In this document: piece after piece, positions 24,735 to 33,214 of the stretch
Position numbering within the stretch: position 1 is the stretch's first letter
Layout of the letters: each line of letters starts with the position of its first letter
NCBI RefSeq assembly: GCF_001006805.1
Contig: NZ_LN811357.1
Span: forward strand, 225,539-289,538
Direction: 5' to 3'
DNA from: Microvirga massiliensis
Lineage (GTDB): Bacteria > Pseudomonadota > Alphaproteobacteria > Rhizobiales > Beijerinckiaceae
Length of the DNA: 64,000 nucleotides
Notes under the pieces: model-generated
Databases searched by the model: none
Seen by the model: only the letters and a program-made list of their open reading frames with translations
What the model was told of the DNA's origin: nothing
Position numbers and translations under genes: made by a program

Positions 24735-25712
24735 TCACCCCGGCTTATACTCTCGCGTCGCTTCGGGATCCTCCGACGAAAACGGGACAGCCTTCAACTC
24801 ATCCCATACCGTCTCCGGAATCGGCCATTGCGCCCATTCGAGCGTCTGCGCCACCCGTTCCGGCCTGCTGACGCCGCAGATTGTAGCGGTGATCCGCTCG
24901 TCACGCAGTGAAAACTGCAGGGCCGCGGCGCCGGGCGGAATGCCGTGCCTGGCGCAGATCGTCTCGACCTGTCGGATCGGGTCCAGCACCTCTCCGGAGG
25001 CCTCCTGGTAGACGTAACGCGGATAGGCGCTCGAGCCCTTGGCGAGAACGCCACCGGCATAGGGGGCAGCGTTCAGGACGGCGATGCCCTTGGCGTTCGC
25101 GAAGCGGATCATTTCTTCCGCGTTGCGGTTGGTCAGGGTGAAGCGATTGTGGGTGATCAGCGTGTCGAAATCCCAGTCGCGGAGGATCGGCATCATGATC
25201 TCCACCGGGCCGGCGGCGAGGCCGACCGCCTTCGCGAATCCCTCCTCCTTGATCCTGAACAGCTCGGCGATCGCACCATGCGGGCCGGTGGTTTCCTCCA
25301 AGGAGACCGCATGCTCCGGATCGTGGAGATGCAGGAGATCGATGCGGTCGAGGCCCAGCGCCTTCAGGCTCTGCTCGAGGGATCGCCGGGCCTGCGCGCC
25401 ATCGAAGCGGTTGGTCTCGGGATCGCGATCGAGCTTGGTCGAGATCACGAAACCCTCAGGGAGGCCACCACGCTCGCGGATGACGGCGCCGATCCGCTCT
25501 TCACTGCGCCCGAACCCGTAGATGCGGGACGTGTCGAGGAAGTTCACCGGGCTTGCGAAGATGGCGCGAATGGTTTCCTTGGCTCGCTCCTCATCGACCC
25601 CAAAGCCATAGGTGTCCGGCATGTCGCCGAGTGCCGAGGTGCCGAAACAGACCGTCGAGACAGTGAGATCCGTGCGACCCAGTCTTACCTTGTCGACTCG
25701 AGCAGCTGGCAT
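24735..25712 (-). CDS. Aldo/keto reductase (D-threo-aldose / pyridoxal 4-dehydrogenase-like)
   Basis: 325 residues, a TIM-barrel NAD(P)-dependent oxidoreductase. The catalytic tetrad is in place: Asp and Tyr in FLDTSRIYG (~58-64), Lys in FVISTKLDRD (~95) and His in DLLHLHDPEH (~130). Cofactor-binding ATICGVSRPERV (~285) precedes the C-terminus. The closest named relatives are L-fucose/D-threo-aldose 1-dehydrogenases and pyridoxal 4-dehydrogenase, which oxidise sugar hemiacetals; reductase activity is equally possible. It is convergent with the sugar kinase operon across 400 bp of repeats, and 88 bp separate it from the aspartate-dehydrogenase-like gene on the same strand. A role in sugar oxidation fits the neighbourhood but is inference. 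Confidence 0.85.
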   Translation of the reverse strand: MPAARVDKVRLGRTDLTVSTVCFGTSALGDMPDTYGFGVDEERAKETIRAIFASPVNFLDTSRIYGFGRSEERIGAVIRERGGLPEGFVISTKLDRDPETNRFDGAQARRSLEQSLKALGLDRIDLLHLHDPEHAVSLEETTGPHGAIAELFRIKEEGFAKAVGLAAGPVEIMMPILRDWDFDTLITHNRFTLTNRNAEEMIRFANAKGIAVLNAAPYAGGVLAKGSSAYPRYVYQEASGEVLDPIRQVETICARHGIPPGAAALQFSLRDERITATICGVSRPERVAQTLEWAQWPIPETVWDELKAVPFSSEDPEATREYKPG

Positions 25713-25800
25713 GCAATCGCTCCGCTAGGGACTCTCACGGCCGCCTCACCGTGAGCCACATCGAGGCTCACGGATCGAGCAACATCTTAGCTCACGAATT

Positions 25801-26607
25801 CTATGTGCCAATCCGCAATGGCGCGTGCAGCTTGCGCAGGGCTGCGAGCGCGGAAAGCGCCGTGATGCGGCCCGTCTTCGGGTTTTCCGACGGCACGTTC
25901 TCGATCGAGAGGGTAAAGCGAGCCGAGTCCGCATCGACCTCGATGGTGTGGCAGTTGCGCGAAACTCCGGGATCCGCCCAGATCTCGATCATGGTGCGAT
26001 CCGGGCCGATTCCCGCCAGCGAGAGGGCTGCTGCAACGTTCACGTTAGCCGGAAAGCCGGCGGCAGCCTCGCGTGCCGTGCCGCTGAAGACCCGTTTCGG
26101 CTCTTCTAGCCCCTCGACCGAGATGCCGTTCTTCTCGAGGTAGGGAGCGCCGGCCAGCCCGCGCGGAGGTTTGCGGGTCATCATGCGCACGGAGTGGATC
26201 TCGCCTTCGGCTGCCGCAGTGACGGCGTCGAGACCGAGCAGCGCTCCCGTCGGAACGATGATCTGGCCGCCGGCCTCACGCGCGAGGTCGATGAGATCTG
26301 GTTTGGGCAACAATGCGCCGGCGCTCAGCACCATCACCCTCTTGCCTGCCGATAGCATGGGCCGACAGATGTCCTCGAGGATTGCGGCCGGCGCGGCCTC
26401 GACGGCGAGGTCCGCATAATCGGGAAGGCTCGGCAACGTCAGGATCGGGCAGTCGATCCCCTCGTTCCGCATCCATGCCTCGGCCTTAGAACGGTCACGA
26501 ACCGCAACGCCGGCAAGCTCGAGCCCCGGCACGCCATCCGAGAGACGGCGAGCGAGGGCGCGTCCGATAGCGCCGAGACCCGCTATGGCAACACGTGTGG
26601 TCGGCAT
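25801..26607 (-). CDS. L-aspartate dehydrogenase family protein
   Basis: 268 residues. An N-terminal Rossmann domain begins RVAIAGLGAIGRALARRL (GxGxxG). VEAAPAAILED and VLSAGAL follow, then the family-typical IIVPTGALLGLDAVTAAAEG and MMTRKPPRGLAGAPYL. The C-terminal catalytic domain has FPANVNVAAALSLAGIGPD with the conserved Asn, and SRNCHTIEVDADSA with the catalytic His. AspDH converts L-aspartate to iminoaspartate/oxaloacetate with NAD(P). Many homologues sit next to tripartite tricarboxylate transporter proteins, as here (a Bug protein is divergent 87 bp away), and may act on other amino or hydroxy acids. The ATG is at 26605-26607. Confidence 0.83.
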   Translation of the reverse strand: MPTTRVAIAGLGAIGRALARRLSDGVPGLELAGVAVRDRSKAEAWMRNEGIDCPILTLPSLPDYADLAVEAAPAAILEDICRPMLSAGKRVMVLSAGALLPKPDLIDLAREAGGQIIVPTGALLGLDAVTAAAEGEIHSVRMMTRKPPRGLAGAPYLEKNGISVEGLEEPKRVFSGTAREAAAGFPANVNVAAALSLAGIGPDRTMIEIWADPGVSRNCHTIEVDADSARFTLSIENVPSENPKTGRITALSALAALRKLHAPLRIGT

Positions 26608-26694
26608 GAAGGCGCTCCAAAGATAACACGACGAGGCAGTTTGACCGGGGCGGCCGGCGCGCCCAGGATCTAACCCTCGCGATCGGAGGGAGCA

Positions 26695-27693
26695 ATGTTT
26701 CGAAGTTTAATGGCAAGAACGCTTGCCGTCCTGGGAACCTGTCTCGGCCTTTCCTGGGGCTTGTCAGACTCCGCCCGATCACAGGACTGGCCCACCCGTC
26801 CAGTCACCATGGTGGTTCCTTTCGCTGCGGGTGGCCCGACGGATGTGCTGGGCCGTGTCATGGCGGAGTATATGAGCCCGATCCTCGGCCAGCAGATCAT
26901 CGTCGAAAACGTCGGCGGAGCCGGCGGCATGACGGGATCGCTGCGCGTGGCCCGTGCGGATCCGGACGGCTACACCTTCGTGCTCGGCACCGTGGGCACC
27001 CATGCTCAGAACCAGACGCTCTACAAGAAGCCGCAATATCACGCGGCGACCGACTTCCAGCCCGTGGCGCTCATCGCCGAAGTGCCGCTGATCCTGATCA
27101 CGCGCAAGGATTTCCCCGCTGATACGCTCGAGGCGTTCATCGCCTACGCGAAGGCCAATCAGGATAAAATGACCTACGGCTCCGCGGGGGCAGGGTCCGC
27201 GACCCATCTCGGCTGCGTTCTTCTCAACGCCGCCATGGGAACGAAGATCGCGCACGTCCCCTATCGCGGCACCGGGCCGGCCATGCAGGACCTACAGGGT
27301 GGGCGCATCGACTTCCTGTGCGAGATCGTCACCACGGCCCTGCCCCAGATCCAGGGCGGTGCGGTGAAGGCCATTGCCACGCTTACCCGCGAGCGCTCGC
27401 CGGTCCTACCCGATCTACCGACGGCCCATGAGAGGGGCCTCCCCGATTTCGAGGCCTATACCTGGAATGCCTTTTTCCTCCCGAAGGGCACGCCCGAGCC
27501 GATCGTGAAAAAGCTCCACGATGCGACGGTGCAGGCGATGGACAACCCGGCCGTGCGAGATCGTTTGCAGGGCCTCGGCGCCATGCTGGTCGCCCCGGAT
27601 CGGCGAAGCCCGGAATACCTCGCCGGCTTCGTCGAGAGCGAGATCAAGAAGTGGGCCGAGCCGATCCGCTCCAGCGGAGTCAACGTCGAGTAG
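26695..27693 (+). CDS. Bug-family (tripartite tricarboxylate transporter) solute-binding protein
   Basis: 332 residues with a signal peptide (~1-29, cleavage near ARSQ-D). Bug/TctC hallmarks: WPTRPVTMVVPFAAGGPTDV, ILGQQIIVENVGGAGGMTGS, VARADPDGYTFVLG, TYGSAGAGSATHLGCVLL, HVPYRGTGPAMQDLQGGRID and FFLPKGTPEPIV. It binds carboxylates in the periplasm. The ATG at 26695 has GGAGGGAG just upstream. No TctA/TctB membrane genes are adjacent; Bug proteins are often orphaned and can share transporters or act in sensing. The divergent AspDH-like gene may metabolise the ligand. It is convergent with the TRAP permease gene, 53 bp away. Confidence 0.9.
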   Translation: MFRSLMARTLAVLGTCLGLSWGLSDSARSQDWPTRPVTMVVPFAAGGPTDVLGRVMAEYMSPILGQQIIVENVGGAGGMTGSLRVARADPDGYTFVLGTVGTHAQNQTLYKKPQYHAATDFQPVALIAEVPLILITRKDFPADTLEAFIAYAKANQDKMTYGSAGAGSATHLGCVLLNAAMGTKIAHVPYRGTGPAMQDLQGGRIDFLCEIVTTALPQIQGGAVKAIATLTRERSPVLPDLPTAHERGLPDFEAYTWNAFFLPKGTPEPIVKKLHDATVQAMDNPAVRDRLQGLGAMLVAPDRRSPEYLAGFVESEIKKWAEPIRSSGVNVE

Positions 27694-27746
27694 CGGTTCG
27701 CACCCGCTTCTCGATCGGAAGCATCACTTCTCTCGGCGGAATCCGG

Positions 27747-29786
27747 CTATGACGCCGCCTCGACTGCGGCGGCCGTTCGCCAGTTCGCGAGCTGCCGCAT
27801 CAGCACGGGCAGGAGCAGGACCAATCCGAAGAGCGAAGAATAGAGCTCCGGCGTCACAAACAAGATGGCGGCGACGGCGAGGATCGCGCGCTCCCAGGCA
27901 ACCGCGCGGGTCAGGAGCCACCCGGACAACGCAGCGCCCAAACACGCAATCCCGGCGACGCAACCCAGGAAGCCGATCGTGAAGTCGGTCCAGTTGAAGC
28001 CCTTCGTCACAAGGAGGAGCGACGGCGAGAATACGAACACGAAGGGCACGAGCACCTTGCCGAGTCCGAGGCGGAACGCCGTGTTGCCGGTCTTGAACGG
28101 ATCGGCACCCGCCATTCCAGCGGCCGCATAGGCAGCGAGCGCCACGGGCGGCGTGATGTCGGCGAGAACGCCGTAATAGAAGACGAAGAAATGCGCGACG
28201 ATCGGCTCGACGCCAAGCATTCCGAGCGCTGGCGCGGCGATCGTCGCCATGATGATGTAATTGGCCGTCGTCGGGATGCCGCAGCCCATCAGGATGCAGA
28301 CGACGCCCGTCATGATCAGCGTGAACATGAGCGTGAGCGCCTTCATGTCCATGAGGACTGCCGGCACGATCGCGGATGCGCTCGAGGCGAGCGAAGCGGC
28401 CGTCGAGGTCACGATGAAGGAGATCTTGAATCCGACGCCGGTCAGCGTCACGACGCCGACGATGATGCCCACCGTCGCCGCGGCGGCGCCGACTGCGAGC
28501 GCATATTTCGCGCCGTCGCGCAGGCCCTCGTAGATCTCGTACAGCGTGAGGCGCCGGCGCGGATTGAGGAGCCCGACCGCAATGCACAGGGTGATGCCCC
28601 AGAAGGCGGCCAAGTACGGCGTGTAGCCCGCGAGCAGGATCGCGATCAGCACGATGAGCGGAATGATAGTTGGCCAGTCTCGCTGCAGCGCTGCCTTGAC
28701 GTCCGGCATCTCCTCGGGCCGCAGGCCGCGCAGCCCGTTGCGCTTCGCTTCCAGGTGAACCTGGATGAACACGCCGAAGAAATGCATGAAAGCCGGCACG
28801 ATCGCAGCGAGGATGATCGTCGTGTAGGGCAGGCTCAGGAACTCGATCATCAGGAACGCGGCGGCGCCCATGATCGGCGGCGTGATCTGCCCGCCCGTGG
28901 ACGCCGCGGACTCGACGGCAGCCGCGAAATGCCGCTTGTAGCCGAGCCGGATCATCGCCGGGATGGTCAGCGAGCCGACCGTCACGGTGTTGGCCACCGA
29001 GGAGCCCGAAATCATCCCGAACAGGGCCGAGCCGAAAATCGATACCTTTGCGGGACCACCGGCATAGCGGCCGGCCACCCAGGCGGCGCAATCTAGGAAA
29101 AGCTGGCCAAGCCCGATGCGCGTCGCGAAGACGCCGAACAGCACAAAGTGGAAGACGTATGTCGCCACGACGCCGAGCGCGATGCCGTAGATGCCCTGGC
29201 TCGTCAGGTAGAGGTGGTCGACGAGCTGCGAGACGGTCGCACCCGGATGGACGAGGATGCCCGGCATCTGCGGCCCGAAGAGCGCATAGGCGCAGAAGAG
29301 GAGCGCGATGATTGGCAGCGGCCAGCCCACCGACCGCCGCGTTGCCTCGACCAGAATGATGACCAGCGAGGCCCCGAGGATCACGTCGGTGGTCGTCGGA
29401 TTGCCGACCCGGAAGGCGAGATCGTCGAGGGGAATGAGCGGCACATGGAGCACCGCGGCCACGGCGACGATGGTGAGCGCCCAGTCGACGAGCGGAATGC
29501 CGAGGGGCCGCAGCAGGGTCGATTTCGGGGGAGCCGCATAGCCCCGCTTGGTGAGCGGAAAGACCAAGAAGATCAGGCCGAGGACGAAGGACAGGTGAAT
29601 CCCGCGATGGACGGTCTCCTGCAGGAGCCCGAACCCGGCTGTGTAGTAGTGGAACAGCGACAGGACGAAGAGGAGCACGCCGACGAGGATGCCAGCGGCC
29701 GGCATGAGCGGCCGGAACCGCATCTCGGGATCGAACTGCTCCTCGAGTTCGCGGGCTTTCGCTTCATCGAGTTCCATCGTGGCCAT
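27747..29786 (-). CDS. TRAP transporter fused 4TM/12TM permease (TAXI type)
   Basis: About 679 residues combining the small (DctQ-like) and large (DctM-like) membrane subunits. About 17-18 hydrophobic segments are visible, with the fused-family motifs HRGIHLSFVLGLIFLVFPL, SGSSVANTVTVGSLTIPAMI, GGQITPPIMGAAAFLMIEFL, GCGIPTTANYIIMATIAAPAL and YYGVLADITPPVALAAYAAA. It is a secondary symporter driven by a Na+ or H+ gradient. The frame begins at 29828, but the ATG at 29784-29786 (MATMELDEAKARELEEQFD) is the credible start, with AGGGAGCGCC upstream. It follows the TAXI binding-protein gene after a 171-bp spacer holding two strong hairpins. Substrate is unknown; characterised TAXI systems import dicarboxylates such as glutamate or malate. 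Confidence 0.9.
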   Translation of the reverse strand: MATMELDEAKARELEEQFDPEMRFRPLMPAAGILVGVLLFVLSLFHYYTAGFGLLQETVHRGIHLSFVLGLIFLVFPLTKRGYAAPPKSTLLRPLGIPLVDWALTIVAVAAVLHVPLIPLDDLAFRVGNPTTTDVILGASLVIILVEATRRSVGWPLPIIALLFCAYALFGPQMPGILVHPGATVSQLVDHLYLTSQGIYGIALGVVATYVFHFVLFGVFATRIGLGQLFLDCAAWVAGRYAGGPAKVSIFGSALFGMISGSSVANTVTVGSLTIPAMIRLGYKRHFAAAVESAASTGGQITPPIMGAAAFLMIEFLSLPYTTIILAAIVPAFMHFFGVFIQVHLEAKRNGLRGLRPEEMPDVKAALQRDWPTIIPLIVLIAILLAGYTPYLAAFWGITLCIAVGLLNPRRRLTLYEIYEGLRDGAKYALAVGAAAATVGIIVGVVTLTGVGFKISFIVTSTAASLASSASAIVPAVLMDMKALTLMFTLIMTGVVCILMGCGIPTTANYIIMATIAAPALGMLGVEPIVAHFFVFYYGVLADITPPVALAAYAAAGMAGADPFKTGNTAFRLGLGKVLVPFVFVFSPSLLLVTKGFNWTDFTIGFLGCVAGIACLGAALSGWLLTRAVAWERAILAVAAILFVTPELYSSLFGLVLLLPVLMRQLANWRTAAAVEAAS

Positions 29787-29868
29787 GCGGCGCTCCCTGG
29801 ATGATGCCGGCGCGCCGGCAGCGATCACGGCCGGGCCCGGTCTCTGCCGGAAACACCCGGATGAAGAA

Positions 29869-29942
29869 CGGCGGCGCGATGGCGCCGCCGGATCCTGGCT
29901 TCAGGATACCCGCGCTCCACAAGGTCTGATGCGGAGCGCGGG
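29869..29942 (-). promoter_or_regulatory. Tandem intergenic hairpins between TAXI binding-protein and permease genes
   Basis: Two inverted repeats: CGGCGGCGC/GCGCCGCCG (29869-29890, 9-bp perfect stem, 4-nt loop) and CCCGCGCTCC/GGAGCGCGGG (29909-29942, 10-bp perfect stem, 14-nt loop). Neither has a strong U-tract. Such structures between an abundant binding protein and its permease commonly stabilise the upstream mRNA or partly terminate transcription; this role is inferred. Confidence 0.65.
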
Positions 29943-29957
29943 ATGGCGGGAGCGTCC

Positions 29958-30947
29958 TTACTTCAGGACGCCCGCCTCGCGATAGAACTTCTCGGCGCCC
30001 GGATGGAGCGGGACGCCGAGACCGGTGGTCGCGGTCTGGAGCTGGATCAGCTTGCCCTTGGCATGGCCCGCATCGAGCAGCTTGCGCGTCTCGTCACTCC
30101 AGAGCGCCTTCGTGATCTTGTAAACGAGGTCCTCAGGCTGCTTCGCGCTCGTGACCCACTGGGCATTCACCGAAATCGTCTGGGTCTCCGCGACGTCCTT
30201 GTAGGCGCCGGCCGGGACCGTGTCCTTGGCGAAGAACTTGTATTCCGAGAGCAGCTTGTCGGCCTCCGGGCCGGTGATCGGCACCAGCGAAATTCCCGTG
30301 GAGGTTGCGAGCTCCGAGATAGCACCCGTGGGATAGCCGCCGACGAAGAAATAGGCGTCCAGCGCGCCGTCCTTGAGGCGGTCGCTCGAGGGGCCGGGCT
30401 TCAGGTATTCGGCCTTGATGTCCTTTTCCGTCAGGCCGAAGGCTGCGAGGACGAGGCGCGCGTCGACGATGGTGCCAGAGCCCGGCTCGTCGAGGGAGAC
30501 CCGCTTGCCCTTCAGGTCCGCGACCGACTTGATGTTCGCGTCCTTGCGGGCGACGAGGTGGATGGTCTCCGGATAGAGGGTCGCGATCACCCGCAGGTCC
30601 TGAACCTTCGGCTTGCCCTCGTAGAGACCCGTCCCGGTATAAGCCCAGAACGCGACGTCGGACTGCGTGAAGCCCGACTCGGACGACCCGCCCTGGACGG
30701 CGTTGATGTTCGCGACGGACCCGTTCGACGCGACGGCCGTGGCGACGAGGCCCGGGACTCCCCTACCCTCCGCACCCGAGATCGCATTCGCGATCAGACC
30801 GCCGATCGGGTAGTAGGTGCCCGCCGTGCCTCCCGTGCCGATCCGGAAGAACGCCGGGGCCTGGGCCACCGCGAGTCCGGCGCAGCCGAGACCGAGGGCC
30901 AAGGCGCCCCCGAGCGCCCAGCGGCGGCTGATGTTGATGTTCCTCAT
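29958..30947 (-). CDS. TAXI-family TRAP solute-binding protein
   Basis: 329 residues with signal peptide RRWALGGALALGLGCAGLAV (cleavage near VAQA ~29). TAXI-family features: FFRIGTGGTAGTYYPIGGLI, SNGSVANINAVQGG, LYPETIHLVARKDANIKSV, KGKRVSLDEPGSGT, AYFFVGGYPTGAI, and a C-terminal PLHPGAEKFYREAGV. The frame is open further upstream to 31070, but the ATG at 30945-30947 has GGAAC/AAGGAA directly before it and starts the signal peptide. It delivers ligand to the fused permease downstream. The first of two genes on the minus strand, its promoter lies in the 305-bp divergent region before 31253. Confidence 0.92.
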   Translation of the reverse strand: MRNINISRRWALGGALALGLGCAGLAVAQAPAFFRIGTGGTAGTYYPIGGLIANAISGAEGRGVPGLVATAVASNGSVANINAVQGGSSESGFTQSDVAFWAYTGTGLYEGKPKVQDLRVIATLYPETIHLVARKDANIKSVADLKGKRVSLDEPGSGTIVDARLVLAAFGLTEKDIKAEYLKPGPSSDRLKDGALDAYFFVGGYPTGAISELATSTGISLVPITGPEADKLLSEYKFFAKDTVPAGAYKDVAETQTISVNAQWVTSAKQPEDLVYKITKALWSDETRKLLDAGHAKGKLIQLQTATTGLGVPLHPGAEKFYREAGVLK

Positions 30948-31132
30948 CGTGTTCCTTTCGAGATCTTGTCCCTGACGGACCGCCCGCGGCTCTGACCGGC
31001 CGCGGTGGCGATCGCTGCCGGACGGATACAAGCATTCGCCCGTGTTGCAAGTCGGCCAGGAGGCGAGCATCTGTCAGGGCTCATTGCGGCGCATCCCCGC
31101 GAGAAGACGGCGCGCCAAATGGCTGCGCCCGG

Positions 31133-31157
31133 GAAACCCACGCAGGCGATATCCGTT
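31133..31157 (+). promoter_or_regulatory. EcfG-like promoter, near match
   Basis: GAAAC (31133-31137), 16 bp, CGTT (31154-31157). It differs from the EcfG consensus GGAAC-N16/17-CGTT at one position of the -35 element. It points at the small-protein/Hsp20 pair ~95 bp downstream. Given five exact sites serving other genes within 9 kb plus one for a candidate sRNA, stress-sigma control is plausible. Confidence 0.5.
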
Positions 31158-31252
31158 GTACTCGCATGACGGCTGCGCGCCCGCGGAGACCGTACCCAAA
31201 ACTCATGAGGGTTGATCGCGCAGCCGCCTCACACCGACCGGCGAGGTGAGCC

Positions 31253-31471
31253 ATGGCTGATCGATCTAAATCAGACCGCGAGAATGCAGCACTCGATGCG
31301 GTGAGGACGAGACAGGAGGCGGACGCCGACGCCACCCGGAAAACGGCAGATCGATCCGCAGCCTCACCCCAGAAGAACGAGACCGCCGCACCCGACAGCC
31401 CCAAGCGTCAGGGCGACAAAATGGCGGACGCGGTCGATGCCGCTGCAGGGCAATCCAAGAATCAAGCGTAG
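31253..31471 (+). CDS. Small hydrophilic protein upstream of Hsp20
   Basis: 72 residues, no recognised domain. It is strongly charged and Ala/Lys/Asp-rich (RKTADRSAASPQKNETAAPD, KRQGDKMADAVDAAAGQSKN), with no hydrophobic core, and is probably intrinsically disordered. The ATG at 31253 has GAGGTGAG 3-5 nt upstream. The stop (31469-31471) is 13 bp from the Hsp20 start, with the Hsp20 ribosome-binding site in between, so the two are one operon. Disordered small proteins are common in the alphaproteobacterial general stress regulon; function is otherwise unknown. Confidence 0.7.
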   Translation: MADRSKSDRENAALDAVRTRQEADADATRKTADRSAASPQKNETAAPDSPKRQGDKMADAVDAAAGQSKNQA

Positions 31472-31484
31472 AAGAGGAGGTTTG

Positions 31485-32078
31485 ATGATGGCACGCAATC
31501 CCCTTTCGCCGTATCGCTCCGGCGGGATGATGGAACGTGGCCTCGGAGGCGACCCGTTCCTGTCGCTCCACCGCGAGATGAACCGCCTGTTCGATGACGT
31601 CTTTCGCGGCTCATTCGGAGGCCAGTCAGGCGGGTCCCAGGGCGGGGGCGCGATGGTCCCCCACATGGACGTGAGTGAAACTGACAAGGAAGTCCGGATC
31701 TGTGCCGAACTCCCGGGGGTGAGCGAAAAGGATGTCGACGTCACGCTCGACAACGATGTGCTCACCATTCGGGGCGAGAAGAAGTTCGAGCGCGAGGACG
31801 AAAGGGAGAATTATCACGTCTCCGAGCGGTCCTTCGGAACCTTCCAGCGCATGCTGCGTCTGCCCTTCTCGGTCGATCCGGGGGACGTGAAGGCGAATTT
31901 CGAGAACGGCGTCCTCACCGTTACCCTCCCCAAGGGCAAGGAGCAGCAGCGCTCGCGCCGCATCGAGGTTCAGGGCTCCGGGTCTGGGGCCACTTTGGCC
32001 GGGCAATCCGGCACGAGCAAGGAGCAATCCGGCTCAAGTAAAGAACAATCGGGCGCGAGCAAGGGAAAGCAGGGCTGA
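31485..32078 (+). CDS. Hsp20/alpha-crystallin small heat shock protein
   Basis: 197 residues. It is an ATP-independent holdase chaperone forming oligomers. The alpha-crystallin domain spans ~55-155: VPHMDVSETDKEVRICAELP, VDVTLDNDVLTIRGEKKFE, FGTFQRMLRLPFSVDPGDVK, and the C-terminal beta strand ANFENGVLTVTLPK. The chain then ends with a low-complexity tail containing three units of the type EQSGxSK instead of the classical I-x-I motif region alone. ATG 31485 (with a second ATG at 31488) has GAGGAGG 4 nt upstream; the longer frame from 31437 overlaps the small upstream gene and is rejected. A strong hairpin follows the stop. Confidence 0.93.
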   Translation: MMARNPLSPYRSGGMMERGLGGDPFLSLHREMNRLFDDVFRGSFGGQSGGSQGGGAMVPHMDVSETDKEVRICAELPGVSEKDVDVTLDNDVLTIRGEKKFEREDERENYHVSERSFGTFQRMLRLPFSVDPGDVKANFENGVLTVTLPKGKEQQRSRRIEVQGSGSGATLAGQSGTSKEQSGSSKEQSGASKGKQG

Positions 32079-32109
32079 TCCTACGCGCATGGCATTGTCG
32101 AAGCCGAAC

Positions 32110-32137
32110 GGCCCGCTCCTCTCCCGAGGAGCGGGCC
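32110..32137 (+). terminator. Hairpin terminator after hsp20
   Basis: GGCCCGCTCCTC (32110-32121), loop TCCC, GAGGAGCGGGCC (32126-32137): a perfect 12-bp stem, followed by only ATTTCA. It lies 31 bp after the Hsp20 stop. The weak U-tract makes termination efficiency uncertain. Confidence 0.7.
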
Positions 32138-32213
32138 ATTTCATGCAGGGTTTGGTCGAGCGAACCGCTCGCTTCCGCCGGAGAGAAGGCTCCCGCGACG
32201 GCGAGCGGCCGCC

Positions 32214-32888
32214 TCAGCCCAGAAGACCTGCGCTGGCCTCGCTGACGACCGGCCAGACCTCCAGCGAACCCCGGTAGATCATCTCGAGAGCCACGTAGAG
32301 GATGACCGCAAGGCCGACATAGGCGATCCAGCGGTGGCGCTGGAGCAGCTTCGCGATGAAGGTCGCGGCTATACCCATGAGGGCGATCGAGAGGCCCAGT
32401 CCGAAGATCAGCACCATCGGATGTTCGCGCGCGGCGCCCGCCACGGCCAGCACGTTGTCGAGAGACATCGACACGTCGGCGATGACGATCTGCCAGGCGG
32501 CCTGGGCGAAGGTCTTACGGGGTGCGCCACCGGCCACCGTGCCGTCGCGGCTGTAATCCTCATTGTCGAGCGCCTCGGTCGCATCGACCTCCTCCGCGTG
32601 CGACGTGCGCAGCTCGCGCCACATCTTCCAGCACACCCAGAGCAGCAGGATGCCGCCGGCCAGCAGAAGGCCCACGATCTGCAGGAGCTGCGTGGTCAGC
32701 CCCGCGAAGATGATACGCAGCACGGTGGCGGCGATGATGCCGATCAGGATCGCCTTGCCCCGCTGCTCGCGGGGCAGGCCGGCCGCAGCCAAGCCGATGA
32801 CGATGGCATTGTCGCCCGCCAGGACCAGGTCGATCATGATGACCTGGAGGAGGGCCGTTAGAGCTTCACCAGTGAAAATTTCGGACAT
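32214..32888 (-). CDS. TerC-family membrane protein (YjbE-like)
   Basis: 224 residues from ATG 32886-32888 (MSEIFTGEALTALLQVI). Seven hydrophobic segments. Both acidic TerC signatures are present: IDLVLAGDNAIVIGLAA (~18-34) and ADVSMSLDNVLAVAGAA (~140). TerC proteins export metal ions, chiefly Mn2+, during metalation of exported proteins or stress. The upstream frame to 32960 is rejected because it lacks family similarity. An imperfect EcfG-like site (33002-33026) precedes it, and the ~120-nt leader can fold, but I did not find the conserved GGGGAGUAG of the manganese riboswitch often placed before terC genes. Confidence 0.88.
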   Translation of the reverse strand: MSEIFTGEALTALLQVIMIDLVLAGDNAIVIGLAAAGLPREQRGKAILIGIIAATVLRIIFAGLTTQLLQIVGLLLAGGILLLWVCWKMWRELRTSHAEEVDATEALDNEDYSRDGTVAGGAPRKTFAQAAWQIVIADVSMSLDNVLAVAGAAREHPMVLIFGLGLSIALMGIAATFIAKLLQRHRWIAYVGLAVILYVALEMIYRGSLEVWPVVSEASAGLLG

Positions 32889-33001
32889 GCAGCACCCGTT
32901 GTTGCCGACAAGGATGGTGGCCTGCACGAAGTCTGCCCCGAAAGGCCAACAGCCGCTCACGGGTAGCGCCCGATGCCGAATGGCAGCGGTATCGCTCCGG
33001 A

Positions 33002-33026
33002 AACGATTACGGCCGAGGGGAGTTCA
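33002..33026 (-). promoter_or_regulatory. Weak EcfG-like promoter before terC
   Basis: On the minus strand: TGAAC, 16 bp, CGTT. One mismatch to GGAAC-N16-CGTT. It lies 114 bp upstream of the TerC start and divergent from the exact site at 33215-33239. It could be chance; the correct spacing and neighbourhood are the only support. Confidence 0.3.
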
Positions 33027-33214
33027 CGAGAGCCAGGCCACCTAGTTGGATATCCAGTCCGACATCACAGTCCCGCAGAACTGCCAGAGGGGCCCGGTCT
33101 GGTAGAGCAAGTGTAGGAGCAGGCGGCGCGAAGCTCAAGACCGGGCCGCGATTTGTCCCCTGACCCTACGGCAAATGCCTGGCCCGACTGAAGCTTGGCC
33201 GGTCCGGCAGGGCG

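Noticed and set aside
24256-25011. 251-residue plus-strand frame
   Set aside because: Covers the kinase 3' end, two repeats and the antisense of the aldo/keto reductase; no coding signals.
31551-31595. GGAAC ... CGTT inside the Hsp20 coding sequence
   Set aside because: Spacing is 18 bp and the site lies within a gene; probably chance.
32880-33060. yybP-ykoY manganese riboswitch before terC
   Set aside because: The hallmark GGGGAGUAG sequence was not found; kept only as a question in the findings.
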